A stretch of DNA of 64,000 bases, taken from positions 248,001 to 312,000 of the forward strand of contig NZ_CP063989.1 in the NCBI RefSeq assembly GCF_014595995.2. Direction: 5' to 3'. The position numbers and the translations under genes were made by a program. Below, in pieces: positions 9,928-18,275 of this stretch. The stretch comes from Actinomyces respiraculi. GTDB lineage: Bacteria > Actinomycetota > Actinomycetes > Actinomycetales > Actinomycetaceae. Position 1 is the stretch's first letter. Every line of letters begins with the position of its first letter. The notes under the pieces were generated by a model. That model made no database searches. It was given only the letters and a program-made list of their open reading frames with translations, and was not told the DNA's origin.

Positions 9928-11538
9928 TCAGGCGGCCGCGGGCGTGCTGCCCGGTGAGTCCGGCGAGCCCTGTGAGTCCGGCGCCGCCATGGGGATCTCG
10001 ATGCGCACGGTCGCGCCACCCCCCGGCGTTTCGAGCATGCGCACGCTGCCCCCGTGCCGAGCGATGATCGCGGACACGATCGCCAGCCCCAGGCCCGAGC
10101 CACCCGTCTCCCGGTTGCGGGAGGTGTCCGCACGGTAGAAGCGCTGGAAGACCTTCTCCGCCTCCGCGGCCGGCACCCCCGGCCCGTGGTCACGCACCTC
10201 GACGACGGCGAGGCGGCCGCCGCCGTCGGCACCCACAGGTCCCACCGCGATCTCCACCGGGGAGCCCGACGGCGTGTGGCGGGTGACGTTGCCCAGCAGG
10301 TTCGTCATCACCTGGCTCAGGCGGTCCCGGTCACCGGTGACGACGACGGGACCCGGCTCGGCGCCGTCGTCGATCAGGTTGACGAGGGTGCAGTCCCTCT
10401 CGGGAGCCAGGACGGTCATGTCCGCCAGCGCCCCCGCGCACACACCGGTGAGGTCCACCGGCTCGAAGACCATCTTGCGGCCCTCGTCCATGCGCGCGAG
10501 CTGCAGTAGGTCCTCCACCAAACGGCCCATGCGCGAGGCCTCTGTCTCGATGCGGCCCATGACCTCGGCCTGCCGCTCGGGCGGCACGCCGCCCATGCGG
10601 TACAGCTCGCCGTAGCCGCGGATCGCCGCCAGCGGCGTGCGCAGCTCGTGGGAGGCGTCGGAGACGAAGCGCGTCATGCGCTCCTGGGCCACCACCTGGA
10701 CGCTGAAGGCCCGCTCGTTCTGCTGGAGCATCTGGTTGAGCGCGCGCTGGAGCGAGCCCACCTCGGTGTCGCGCGGCTCCGTCAGGGGCACACGGGCGGA
10801 CAGGTCGCCCGAGGCGATGCGCCCGGCCACCGCCTCGATCTGGCGCAGGGGCCCGAAGGAGCGGTGGACGAGGTAGGTTCCCGCGACGGCGCCGACGAGG
10901 ATGATGGCCACGTCCGTCAGCGCCACGACGAGGCGGGAGCGCTCCACCGCCTCGAGCAGGTCCGTCAGTGGCAGGGCGATGGCCACGACCCCCAGGTACT
11001 CGCCCGTGTGCGAGTCCCGCAGCGGCAGGGAGATGACCCGCCAGGGATGCCCGATGAGGTCGGAGGCGACCGTGTAGGGCCGGGGGGTGGAGATCTGGTC
11101 GAGGGCCTCTTCGAGGCTGAGCTCACCGACCTGGGGGACGCCGTACTCGCGGGCCGTGTCGGGGTTGATCATGAAGCCGGACTCGCCGTCGAGGTACTGG
11201 GCCTCGACGTAGTAGGACGACGGCATGAGCGACTCGTTGCCCGTGCGGATCTGTGCCGCGCCCTGGGAGCCGATGGCCGTCGCCGTCGTGCGCAGCTGAT
11301 CGTCGACCTGGCTCAGCAGGTGCGTCTGGAGCAGCGAGGTCATCGCCAGGGAGGCGGAGAGCAGGCCGACGGTGAGCAGGGCCGTGGTGATGAGGACCAG
11401 GCGTGAGCGCAGCGGCTGGGCGCGCCACAGGCGGCTGACCTTGACCACCGGGTGGAAGCGGCCCTTCTTCAGCGGCCGGTGCTGACGGTCCGGGGGCTTG
11501 CAGGCCCACTGGTCGCGCGCCGCCGCGAGGGACGCCAT
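9928..11538 (-). CDS. Two-component sensor histidine kinase
   Basis: A 536-residue membrane kinase paired with the response regulator at 11576. It has transmembrane helices at about 47-70 and 205-223 around an extracytoplasmic sensor region, a HAMP domain (224-276), a dimerisation/phosphoacceptor helix with SHELRTPLAAIRGYGEL (His297), and an ATPase domain with N-box LLGNVTRHT, DHGPGVP and GGSGLGLAIV. It resembles actinobacterial kinases of the TrcS/TcrY group; the stimulus is unknown. ATG 11538 is a tentative start; GTG 11595, overlapping the regulator gene, is an alternative. The two genes form an operon, regulator first. Confidence 0.93.
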   Translation of the reverse strand: MASLAAARDQWACKPPDRQHRPLKKGRFHPVVKVSRLWRAQPLRSRLVLITTALLTVGLLSASLAMTSLLQTHLLSQVDDQLRTTATAIGSQGAAQIRTGNESLMPSSYYVEAQYLDGESGFMINPDTAREYGVPQVGELSLEEALDQISTPRPYTVASDLIGHPWRVISLPLRDSHTGEYLGVVAIALPLTDLLEAVERSRLVVALTDVAIILVGAVAGTYLVHRSFGPLRQIEAVAGRIASGDLSARVPLTEPRDTEVGSLQRALNQMLQQNERAFSVQVVAQERMTRFVSDASHELRTPLAAIRGYGELYRMGGVPPERQAEVMGRIETEASRMGRLVEDLLQLARMDEGRKMVFEPVDLTGVCAGALADMTVLAPERDCTLVNLIDDGAEPGPVVVTGDRDRLSQVMTNLLGNVTRHTPSGSPVEIAVGPVGADGGGRLAVVEVRDHGPGVPAAEAEKVFQRFYRADTSRNRETGGSGLGLAIVSAIIARHGGSVRMLETPGGGATVRIEIPMAAPDSQGSPDSPGSTPAAA

Positions 11539-11575
11539 GCTGGTCGTCGGCCGACGCGTTCCGCGCGGCCGGTGC

Positions 11576-12325
11576 TCATTCGCCCTTGGGCTCACGGAGC
11601 ATGTAGCCGACGCCGCGGCGGGTTTGGATGAGCGGGGTGACCTGCTCACCGTCGGCGGTCTCGACCTGGTCCACCTTGCGGCGCAGGTAAGAGATGTACG
11701 ACTCAACGATGGCGGCGTCCCCGTTCCAGTCGTACTCCCAGACGTGGTCGAGGATCTGTGCCTTGGACACGACGCGCCCCTGGTTGAGCATGAGGTAGCG
11801 CAGCAGCTTGAACTCGGTGGGGGACAGGTCCACCTCGATGCCGGCGCGATGGACCTCGTGGGCGTCCTCGTCCAGGACAAGGTCCGCCACCCGCAGGGTG
11901 CCGTCGTCGTCCTCGGACACCGCCCGAGTGCGGCGCAGGATCGCCCGGATGCGGGCCACGACCTCCTCCAGGCCGAAGGGCTTGGTGACGTAGTCGTCCC
12001 CGCCGACGGTCAGGCCCTGGACCTTGTCGGACATGTCGTCGCGGGCGGTGAGGAAGAGGATCGGTGTGATGATGTCGCGCTCGCGCAGGCGACGGGCCAC
12101 CGTGAAGCCGTCCATGTCCGGCAGCATGACGTCGAGGACGATGAGGTCCGGCTCGCCCTCGTCCACGCCGCGCAGGGCACCGTTTCCGTCCGCGGCCGTG
12201 GAGACCTCGAAGCCGGCGAAACGCAGGGACGAGGCAAGCAGGTCTCGGATGTTCGGCTCGTCGTCGACGACGAGCAGGTGTGCCTCTCGCTTCTGTGAGT
12301 CCTGGGTTCGGTCCATGGATGGCAC
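11576..12325 (-). CDS. OmpR-family response regulator
   Basis: A 249-residue regulator with a receiver domain (16-130) carrying the acidic pair DD (21-22), phosphoacceptor Asp65 in LIVLDVMLPDMDG and Lys115 in VTKPFG. A winged-helix DNA-binding domain follows, with LSPTEFKLLRYLMLNQGRV and the wing TRRGVGYMLR. It would be phosphorylated by the adjacent kinase and then bind promoters. It resembles TrcR/TcrA/PrrA-type regulators. Starts at 12325 (MPSMDRTQ) and 12316 (MDRTQ) are both possible. Confidence 0.95.
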   Translation of the reverse strand: MPSMDRTQDSQKREAHLLVVDDEPNIRDLLASSLRFAGFEVSTAADGNGALRGVDEGEPDLIVLDVMLPDMDGFTVARRLRERDIITPILFLTARDDMSDKVQGLTVGGDDYVTKPFGLEEVVARIRAILRRTRAVSEDDDGTLRVADLVLDEDAHEVHRAGIEVDLSPTEFKLLRYLMLNQGRVVSKAQILDHVWEYDWNGDAAIVESYISYLRRKVDQVETADGEQVTPLIQTRRGVGYMLREPKGE

Positions 12326-12382
12326 TGTGCCCGCCTCGGCTGAGTGTTTGCTGAACGGAATTGGAGGGCGGCGGGCCGCAGC

Positions 12383-12985
12383 TCAGATGAAGGCGAAGGG
12401 GTCGAACTCCGCCAGCGGGATGATGCGCACGCGCGGCAGCGGCGAGTTGAAGGCGTCGACGTCGTACTCCAGGTCGTGGACCTGCAGGCCCCGGTCCTGT
12501 AGGGCTGCCAGGTGCGTGCTGAGGAACTCGCGGAAGCACAGCACCCCCACGGTGGCGCCCGCGCTCAGTAGGCGCTCGATCTGGGGTACGTAATCGCCGT
12601 CGTGAGAGCCCAGCAGCACCTGCACCAGCTGGCCGGACTCGGCCCGCTCGGTCAGCGCGTCCAGTGTGCGCTGGATACCGATGTCGACAACCTTCTCCTC
12701 GGCGCTGCCGGAGCCGGCCAGGGGCAGCGGCCGGTAGTCCATCGCCATGAGGGCCTGGACGAAACCCATCGGCATGTGGCCGCTGGTGGCGTTGAGGAAG
12801 AACAGGGCGGTCGTGTCCGGTCCCTGGCCACCGGCCGTGGAGTCGGACAGGTCGTCGCAGAAGGACAGGACCCGGTCCCAGCGGGGACGCTCCTCCGGCT
12901 CGGGGCGGCGCCCAAGGACGCTCATGCCCAGGGTCGCGTCGATGTTCTCACCGTCAACGAGCAGGTACGTGGGGGTCGCAGTCAT
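12383..12985 (-). CDS. NYN-domain protein
   Basis: A 200-residue protein with a NYN (PIN-like) fold: YLLVDGENID near the N-terminus and LLGSHDGDYVPQIERL in the second half carry acidic residues expected to bind catalytic metal. Families with this fold cleave RNA, so a ribonuclease role is likely, but the substrate is unknown. It ends IIPLAEFDPFAFI. It lies upstream of, and in the same direction as, the two-component operon. Confidence 0.8.
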   Translation of the reverse strand: MTATPTYLLVDGENIDATLGMSVLGRRPEPEERPRWDRVLSFCDDLSDSTAGGQGPDTTALFFLNATSGHMPMGFVQALMAMDYRPLPLAGSGSAEEKVVDIGIQRTLDALTERAESGQLVQVLLGSHDGDYVPQIERLLSAGATVGVLCFREFLSTHLAALQDRGLQVHDLEYDVDAFNSPLPRVRIIPLAEFDPFAFI

Positions 12986-13073
12986 GCGCCCATGCTAGCC
13001 GGGCGCGGTGCGTCGGCGGCCCGGGCGCGGTGCGTCGGAGGACCGGGCACGCGTGACGGCCGCCCGGACGCGC

Positions 13074-13106
13074 GACGGCGGCCGCGCCTCATGCGCGGCC
13101 GCCGTC
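13074..13106 (-). terminator. Terminator downstream of the pspA-like gene
   Basis: A perfect 14-bp stem GACGGCGGCCGCGC / GCGCGGCCGCCGTC with a 5-nt loop, between the 3' end of the PspA gene and the NYN gene. It would stop leftward transcription. Confidence 0.7.
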
Positions 13107-13179
13107 ACTGTGGTGTCACAGGTGTCTCACGGTGGCGCTGGGGACCGTGGTGCTCGGCCGGGTCCCTCAGCAGGTCACC

Positions 13180-14001
13180 TCAGTAGGAGGACTCCTGCGT
13201 CTCCTCGGCCTCGTCCTTCAGGGAGGCGAAGGCCTCGTCGACCTGCCCGTCGGTGATCTGGGCCGCGGGAGCGGGCGCCTCGATGGCGCCACCCGACTTG
13301 AGGGCGGCCAGACGCAGCTCGGCCTCCGAGACCGCGGAGGAGGCCTCCAGCTCGGCGAACTGGGCCTCAAGAGAGTCGCTGGCGATCTCAGCCTGGCCCG
13401 CGGCCTGGGCCTCGATGCGACGCACCTGGTCCTCGTAGCGGGAGAGCTCGCTCGTGGGGTCCATGACGTTGATCGAGCGGATGGCTCCCTGGACCTTGAC
13501 CTGGGCCTGGGCGGACTTCTGCCGGGCGACGAGTGTGTCGCGCTTGGACTTGAGGTCGGAGAGCTTGGCCTCCATCTGCTGCAGACCGGTCTTGAGCTGG
13601 TCGACCACCTGGCGCTGTGAGGCGATGATCGGCTCGGAGGCCTTGGCCTCGTTCTCAGCGGAGATCTGCTTGGTCAGGGCGACCTTGGCCAGGGAGTCCC
13701 ACTTGTCGGCACCGGCGGCGTCGCCCGCGGCGCGCAGCTGGTCCGCCTTGGTGGAGGCGGCGAGCGCCTTGGCGCCCCAGTCCTTGGCCTCGTTGAGGTC
13801 GGACTCGTAGTCCTTCTCGGCCAGGCGGAGGTTGCCGATGGTCTGGGCGACGGCGTCGCGGGCCTCGGCAATGGATGCGGTGTAGTCGCGCACGAGCTGG
13901 TCGAGCATCTTCTCCGGGTCCTCGGCGCGGTCGAGGAGGGCGTTGACATTGGCTCGGGTCAGCTGGGCGATACGCCCCAGGATCGACTGCTTCTCAACCA
14001 T
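13180..14001 (-). CDS. PspA/IM30-family envelope-stress protein
   Basis: A 273-residue, almost entirely helical protein typical of PspA/IM30/Vipp1 proteins, which assemble on the inner face of the membrane and protect it under stress. It opens SILGRIAQLTRANVNALLDR, followed by the diagnostic EDPEKMLDQLVRDY, then long coiled coils up to about residue 215 and an acidic, Ala-rich tail. ATG 14001 follows GAAAGG. In many actinobacteria such a gene directly follows a TPM-domain gene. Here the TPM gene (14999-17077) lies upstream on the same strand, but 1 kb of repeats separates the two. Confidence 0.9.
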   Translation of the reverse strand: MVEKQSILGRIAQLTRANVNALLDRAEDPEKMLDQLVRDYTASIAEARDAVAQTIGNLRLAEKDYESDLNEAKDWGAKALAASTKADQLRAAGDAAGADKWDSLAKVALTKQISAENEAKASEPIIASQRQVVDQLKTGLQQMEAKLSDLKSKRDTLVARQKSAQAQVKVQGAIRSINVMDPTSELSRYEDQVRRIEAQAAGQAEIASDSLEAQFAELEASSAVSEAELRLAALKSGGAIEAPAPAAQITDGQVDEAFASLKDEAEETQESSY

Positions 14002-14250
14002 GACGGTGGCCTTTCGTTCTCTCACGGTGGCAGGGCGGGCCTCGCGTCGATGGGAGCGGCGCGTGCGTGCCTCGTGAGGATGTTCGCACGGAAAGGGGTG
14101 CCGTGTCCGGGCGACCGCGGCCGGTAAGAGGTTCGTATCGCTGATGGCGTGAGCCCTGGCGCCGACCGTCCCGACGGCGGCCGGGTGGGCGCGGAACTCA
14201 GCCGACGAACTCCTCGCTTTGCGCTCGAACGTACGGCGCCACGGCGTTGT

Positions 14251-14328
14251 GACGTCTCAGGACATCGGAGACGCTGTGGGGCTTTGCGGGGGTGAGACTT
14301 CCGGTTGGTTTGGGGGTGGTGTCCTCCA
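14251..14328 (+). repeat. Repeat module R1, copy A
   Basis: Shares with 53691-53772 a head of the form GTGAYGTCTCNGGACATCGG, then a G-rich stretch containing TTTGCGGGGGTGAG and GGGGGTGGTGT, ending CTCC. A looser copy lies at 36137-36210, and an inverted head-only copy at about 36946-36976. Confidence 0.75.
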
Positions 14329-14434
14329 GTTGCGCGCTCGCCGGGCCCGTGGGAGCGCGCTGGCCTGGCGGCCTTAGCGCCACCAGGCCAGCGTGCTGCC
14401 ACGGGCTCAGCTGCCGGTGGCACTCACCGCCGGT

Positions 14435-14551
14435 GTCCACGCGGCGGACATGGGCGGCGCATCCCAATGATGGTCACGCCCAGAGCTGCGCAATCTGGCC
14501 CTTGCCTCCAGGTGCCCGGCGCCGAGGTGGCAGTCATGTCCGCCGTGTGGG
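14435..14551 (+). ncRNA. Hairpin module R3, copy A (candidate structured RNA)
   Basis: GTCCACGCGGCGGACATG (14435-14452) and CATGTCCGCCGTGTGGGC (from 14535) form an 18-bp stem around about 82 nt, followed by the shared phrase TCCCTGGCGCCGGG. Compared with the perfect 19-bp stem at 53819/54960, the right arm has two changes, and both become G-U pairs if the plus strand is transcribed. RNA function is inferred. Confidence 0.45.
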
Positions 14552-14706
14552 CATCCCTGGCGCCGGGGCACTGCCCCCGTGGGCGCGCCAGCTCGGGTCC
14601 ACTGGCGCGCGCCCCGGTGGGTCTTGGTGCGCCGCGAGTTCGGGGGTGACGTGCGGTGGTCGGCCGGTGCCGTGCGGGCTCGTGCCCGGGGTGCTGGGAG
14701 GGGTCG

Positions 14707-14915
14707 TGCACGCTCATGTGACTGGTGTGATCTGGCGGATCTGGGTTTTTCGTTGGTATTGCGCCGTTTTGGTTCTCTTGGTCAAAACGGCGTTTTGGCT
14801 CCCATGTGCATGGGCGTGGTCCATGCACATGGGAGCCGAGGCTCTCGAGGGCGCCGATCGAGAAAACCGCATGATTCCGCGGCTTGCGACAGAGGCCGAT
14901 AAGCGTGAGCGTGCA
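14707..14915 (+). ncRNA. Hairpin module R2, copy A (candidate structured RNA or MITE)
   Basis: Outer inverted repeats TGCACGCTCA / TGAGCGTGCA enclose two further hairpins: GCCGTTTTG / CAAAACGGC (about 14763-14791) and a perfect 17-bp stem GGCTCCCATGTGCATGG (14797-14813) / CCATGCACATGGGAGCC (14821-14837) with a 7-nt loop. A related copy lies at 36324-36496. Nested hairpins suggest either a structured transcript or a small non-autonomous element. Confidence 0.5.
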
Positions 14916-14998
14916 AGCCCCACCGCACATGTCACCGCGACGGCCGCCACCGCCCGATCATCGGGCCGGACTCGGCCGGTAGGTGGCTCGCAGACGGG

Positions 14999-17077
14999 TC
15001 AGAAGCGGCCGCCTCCGCCGCCGAAGCCTCCGCCTCCGCCGAAGCCGCCACCTCCAAGGCTCTTGCCTCCGAAGCCTCCGCCGAAGCCTCCGCTGAAACC
15101 GCCGCCGTGGCCGCCCCAGCCGCCATAGCCGCCGCGGTGACCACCACCACCCAAGAGGATGCCGCCCAGGACGAGCGAGCCCAGGTCGATGCCGGAGCCA
15201 CCCGAGGAGCCCGAGCCCCACGAGTCCCGGTGGTTGCGCACATCCGCCTCCGCCAGGGCCTGGGCCTGCGCCACAAGCGGCTCCGCAGCTGCGACCTCAG
15301 CAAGGGCCGCCGCCGCGTCCGTCGTCTGCAGGCTCGTGGCCGCCGCCGCGTGGCGCGCGGCCTCACTCAGCGCCGTGCGGGCCGAGGGGCCGATGACCCC
15401 GCGGTGCGTGGTGACATAGGAGGTGACCGCCTCGACCTGGGCGCCCAGCCGCGCCAGGCGGGAGGTCAGCTGGGTGCGGGCGCGCGAGTCGTTCTCCTCC
15501 TGGGCGCGCGCCGGTGCCAGGGCCGCGTCGAGCGCGCTCTCCGCACGCGCCAGGTGGTCGAGGGCGGCCAGCGGGTCCCCGCCCGTGCCACCGGAGCCGC
15601 TACCCGTGGACGCGGCCCGCCCCTCGGCCACAGCCGCCTCGGCATCCGCCACGAGCGGCGCCAAGGAGGCAGCAGGAACCTGGGCCTTGAGCCGCGCCGC
15701 ATCCACCAGGTCGGAGGAGATCGAGGTGATGGCCGCGCTCAGGTCCGCCGCCGCCGTCGACAGGCGCTCGCGGGCACTTGAGACCTGCGCGGCCAGCCGG
15801 CCCGCCTGGGCGATAGAACCCTGGGCGATGCGCACCTGCTCCACGGCCGTGGACTGCTCGCCGGCCTCAACCGAGGCGCGCGCCTGGTCCAGGGCCGTGC
15901 GCCCGGCCGCCAGCAACCGCTCGGCCTCGGCCGGGGCCTCGGACACGCTCGTGAGCGCGGAGGCGGGGTAGGAGGCGTGCAGGGTCACCAGCAGCGTCTG
16001 GGCGGCCTTGATGGACTGCTCGGTCTCCTGAGCCCGCTGGGCCGTCTCCGCGATCGACGCCGGCAGGTTCGCCTCGAGCCCGCGCCGCTCGTTGAAGGCC
16101 GCCTCCTGCTCCTGGATCACCCGCACCGCCTCCTGGCAGCGCGAGAGAATCTCCGTGTTCATCTGACGCTGCTGCGCCTCGGTCTCGGGGACCGCGTCGT
16201 CAAGCAGGCGGCGCAGCTCGAAGGAGTGGGCCACATGCTCGCGGGCCGTGGCGAGCGCCTGGGCGAAGGCGTCCGTGGACGCCAGGCCGAACTGGGCCTG
16301 CGCGTAGGACAGCTCCTCATCCGCGGCCCGCACGGCGTCGTCGGCGGTCACGAGCGCGTTGCCGGCCTGCACCGACAGCTCCGCAAGCGGGACCTGCCCG
16401 GCCGACCCGCCCGCCTGGCCGGGGGTCTTCTTGCGTCGTGAGCGGGAGTACACCAGGGCCCCGCCGCCGACGACGGCCGCCGCCCCCAGTGCGAGGCCGA
16501 TGCCCCCGGCGCCACCGCGCCCGCCGCCGGCACCGGAGGCCGCACCCGCGTCGCCGTCGGCGCCCGAGAGCCCCGTGAGGACCGCCCGCACGGCGCCGTC
16601 GTAGTCGCTGTTGCGCAACTGGCCGTAGATCGCGGTGCGCACCCGGTCAGTGGTCTCCTTGCTCCACACGCTGTCCCGGGCAGAGCCCGAGAAGGCGTAG
16701 GTGCGCCCTGCGCTCGACGTGTTGATGACGAGCAGGAGGTCCTGCGTGCCCAGACGCGAGTCGACCCACGCCTGCGCGGCGTAGCTCTCGGCCGTCACCG
16801 AGTCGTCATCAAGCGTCACCACCCACAGCCCGACCCCCTCCTTGGCGAGCTGGTCGACGACATCCTGGGCGGCGTCGTCGTCCAACACCCCGGCACCGTC
16901 GGTGACCGGCTGGGACAGGACGGTCGACGTCGTCGCGGGCGCTACCCGGGCGGGCTCCTGCCACGTGACAGGGGCGGCCACCGCCGTCGCGGGCAGCACC
17001 AGGGCCCCGGCGACGAGCAGGCCGCAGGCGGACAGACGGGCGAGTGCCCCAGGACGGGCAAGGCGTGTTGTCTCCAT
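14999..17077 (-). CDS. TPM-domain membrane protein with Gly-rich tail
   Basis: A 692-residue protein with a signal sequence (1 to about 36, cleavage near AVAAP) and an extracytoplasmic TPM domain (about 55-165) containing DGAGVLDDDAAQDVVDQL and LLLVINTSSAGRTYAFSG. A Gly-rich stretch leads to a transmembrane helix (about 187-208). Some 400 residues of Ala/Gln/Glu-rich coiled coil follow, then a tail with repeated GGFGG units ending in GGGGGRF. TPM proteins such as Psb32/YgcG act at membranes, and the usual actinobacterial partner is PspA, seen at 13180. GTG 17080 directly before ATG 17077 is an alternative start. Confidence 0.85.
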   Translation of the reverse strand: METTRLARPGALARLSACGLLVAGALVLPATAVAAPVTWQEPARVAPATTSTVLSQPVTDGAGVLDDDAAQDVVDQLAKEGVGLWVVTLDDDSVTAESYAAQAWVDSRLGTQDLLLVINTSSAGRTYAFSGSARDSVWSKETTDRVRTAIYGQLRNSDYDGAVRAVLTGLSGADGDAGAASGAGGGRGGAGGIGLALGAAAVVGGGALVYSRSRRKKTPGQAGGSAGQVPLAELSVQAGNALVTADDAVRAADEELSYAQAQFGLASTDAFAQALATAREHVAHSFELRRLLDDAVPETEAQQRQMNTEILSRCQEAVRVIQEQEAAFNERRGLEANLPASIAETAQRAQETEQSIKAAQTLLVTLHASYPASALTSVSEAPAEAERLLAAGRTALDQARASVEAGEQSTAVEQVRIAQGSIAQAGRLAAQVSSARERLSTAAADLSAAITSISSDLVDAARLKAQVPAASLAPLVADAEAAVAEGRAASTGSGSGGTGGDPLAALDHLARAESALDAALAPARAQEENDSRARTQLTSRLARLGAQVEAVTSYVTTHRGVIGPSARTALSEAARHAAAATSLQTTDAAAALAEVAAAEPLVAQAQALAEADVRNHRDSWGSGSSGGSGIDLGSLVLGGILLGGGGHRGGYGGWGGHGGGFSGGFGGGFGGKSLGGGGFGGGGGFGGGGGRF

Positions 17078-17238
17078 CACCCGTCATCGTCGCCTGAGCG
17101 CCCGCCTGCCGCAAGCCGTTTCACCGCAAGCACGCGCCAGAGCAGGGACGTCGGACCTCGGCCGGGCGCCCGGCGCGCACGCCGCACCGCGGCGGGTCGG
17201 GTTTGCACGGCCCCCGGTTCATGGCATGAATAGTCCGC

Positions 17239-18132
17239 ATGACTGACATAGAGGAACCCCTCCGGCAGGACTCCACAGGAGCCCGCAGCGCCAGCGCCCC
17301 CGTCCTCACGGTCATCGAGCCTGAGGCCTTCGCCCCCCTCGGCCGCCTGGGCGAGTGGCTCTTCGCCTGCGGCGCCCGCCTGCGTGTGGTGCGCCCCTGG
17401 CAGGGTGAGTCGATCCCCGACCTGGCCGACGTCGGCGACGGCCTCGTCCTCCTGGGCGGTGCCATGAGCGCCCACGACGACGACGCCCACCCCTGGCTCG
17501 CCGACCTGCGTCACCTGGTGCGCCGCGTCGTCGAGGAGCGTGTGCCGACCGTCGCCATCTGCCTGGGCGCCCAGGTCGCTGCCGAGGCGCTCGGCGGCGC
17601 CACCGCCGTCCCCTCTCCCCACGGGCCCGAGAACGGCGTCGTCGACATCGAGCTCACCGAGGCGGCCACCAAGGACCCCTTCCTCGCCCCGATTATCGAC
17701 GCCGCGGTGCGTGCCGCGGTGCGCACCGGTGTCCCCACGCAGGACGGCACCCACCTGCCCGTCATCGTCTCCCATGCCGACGGCGTTGCCCGCCTGCCCG
17801 AGGAGGCCACCCTGCTCGCCACCTCCGACGCAGCGCCCATCCACGCCTGGCGCGTCGGCCGCCTGCTGGCTCTGCAGCACCACCCCGAGTCCACGCCCGC
17901 CCGCATCGAGCACTGGCAGGCGCGCAACGCGGCCCGCGAGATGGGGCTCGACCTGGAGGGGCAGGCGGGTGAGACGATGGACGACGCCGACCTGCCCGCC
18001 GAGGCGGTCGAGGCTGGCAGGCAGGCGCGCGCTGAGGCGGAGAGGGTTGATGCTGTCATCCAGGCCTTCGGTCGTGAGCTCGCCCGGCAGCTGGTCCTCA
18101 GTGCCCGGGCCTACGCGGTCACGCGCCGCTGA
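17239..18132 (+). CDS. Class-I glutamine amidotransferase-like protein
   Basis: A 297-residue protein with a GATase1 fold. The nucleophile-elbow motif AICLGAQ (Cys108) and the catalytic LQHHPEST (His214/His215, Glu217) complete the Cys-His-Glu triad. LLGGAMSAHD is an oxyanion/substrate loop like that of stand-alone GMP-synthase-like amidotransferases. It would release ammonia from glutamine or hydrolyse a gamma-glutamyl bond; no synthetase domain or partner is attached, so the acceptor is unknown. A helical C-terminal extension of about 65 residues follows the GATase domain. The gene diverges from the TPM gene. Confidence 0.85.
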   Translation: MTDIEEPLRQDSTGARSASAPVLTVIEPEAFAPLGRLGEWLFACGARLRVVRPWQGESIPDLADVGDGLVLLGGAMSAHDDDAHPWLADLRHLVRRVVEERVPTVAICLGAQVAAEALGGATAVPSPHGPENGVVDIELTEAATKDPFLAPIIDAAVRAAVRTGVPTQDGTHLPVIVSHADGVARLPEEATLLATSDAAPIHAWRVGRLLALQHHPESTPARIEHWQARNAAREMGLDLEGQAGETMDDADLPAEAVEAGRQARAEAERVDAVIQAFGRELARQLVLSARAYAVTRR

Positions 18133-18275
18133 GGTGCGGGCGGCCGGGTAGGTGAGGGGGCCGACGACGGCGGGCCCACCCGGGTGCACGGAAGAACCAG
18201 TCGTCGAGCCCAGGTGGGCGTGACGGCCGTGATCTGTCCGGATCGGCCGGGCCACGCCGTCGGACCCACGTTCCC

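Larger units (their letters stand above)
14002..14998. repeat. Intergenic repeat mosaic A (modules R1, R3, R2)
   Basis: No protein gene is supported in this 1-kb gap. It contains three modules that recur elsewhere in the window, all on the plus strand: R1 (14251-14328), hairpin R3 (14435-14551) and hairpin R2 (14707-14915). Equivalent mosaics occur at 36.0-36.9 kb and 53.7-55.2 kb. The mosaic separates the pspA-like gene from its usual TPM partner. The proline-rich frame across its right end is the reverse of the Gly-rich TPM tail and is not a gene. Confidence 0.8.

Noticed and set aside
14292-15128. Proline-rich frame ending in PPPKPPPPPKPP-type repeats
   Set aside because: Its end is antisense to the GGFGG-rich tail of the TPM protein, and the rest covers intergenic repeats.
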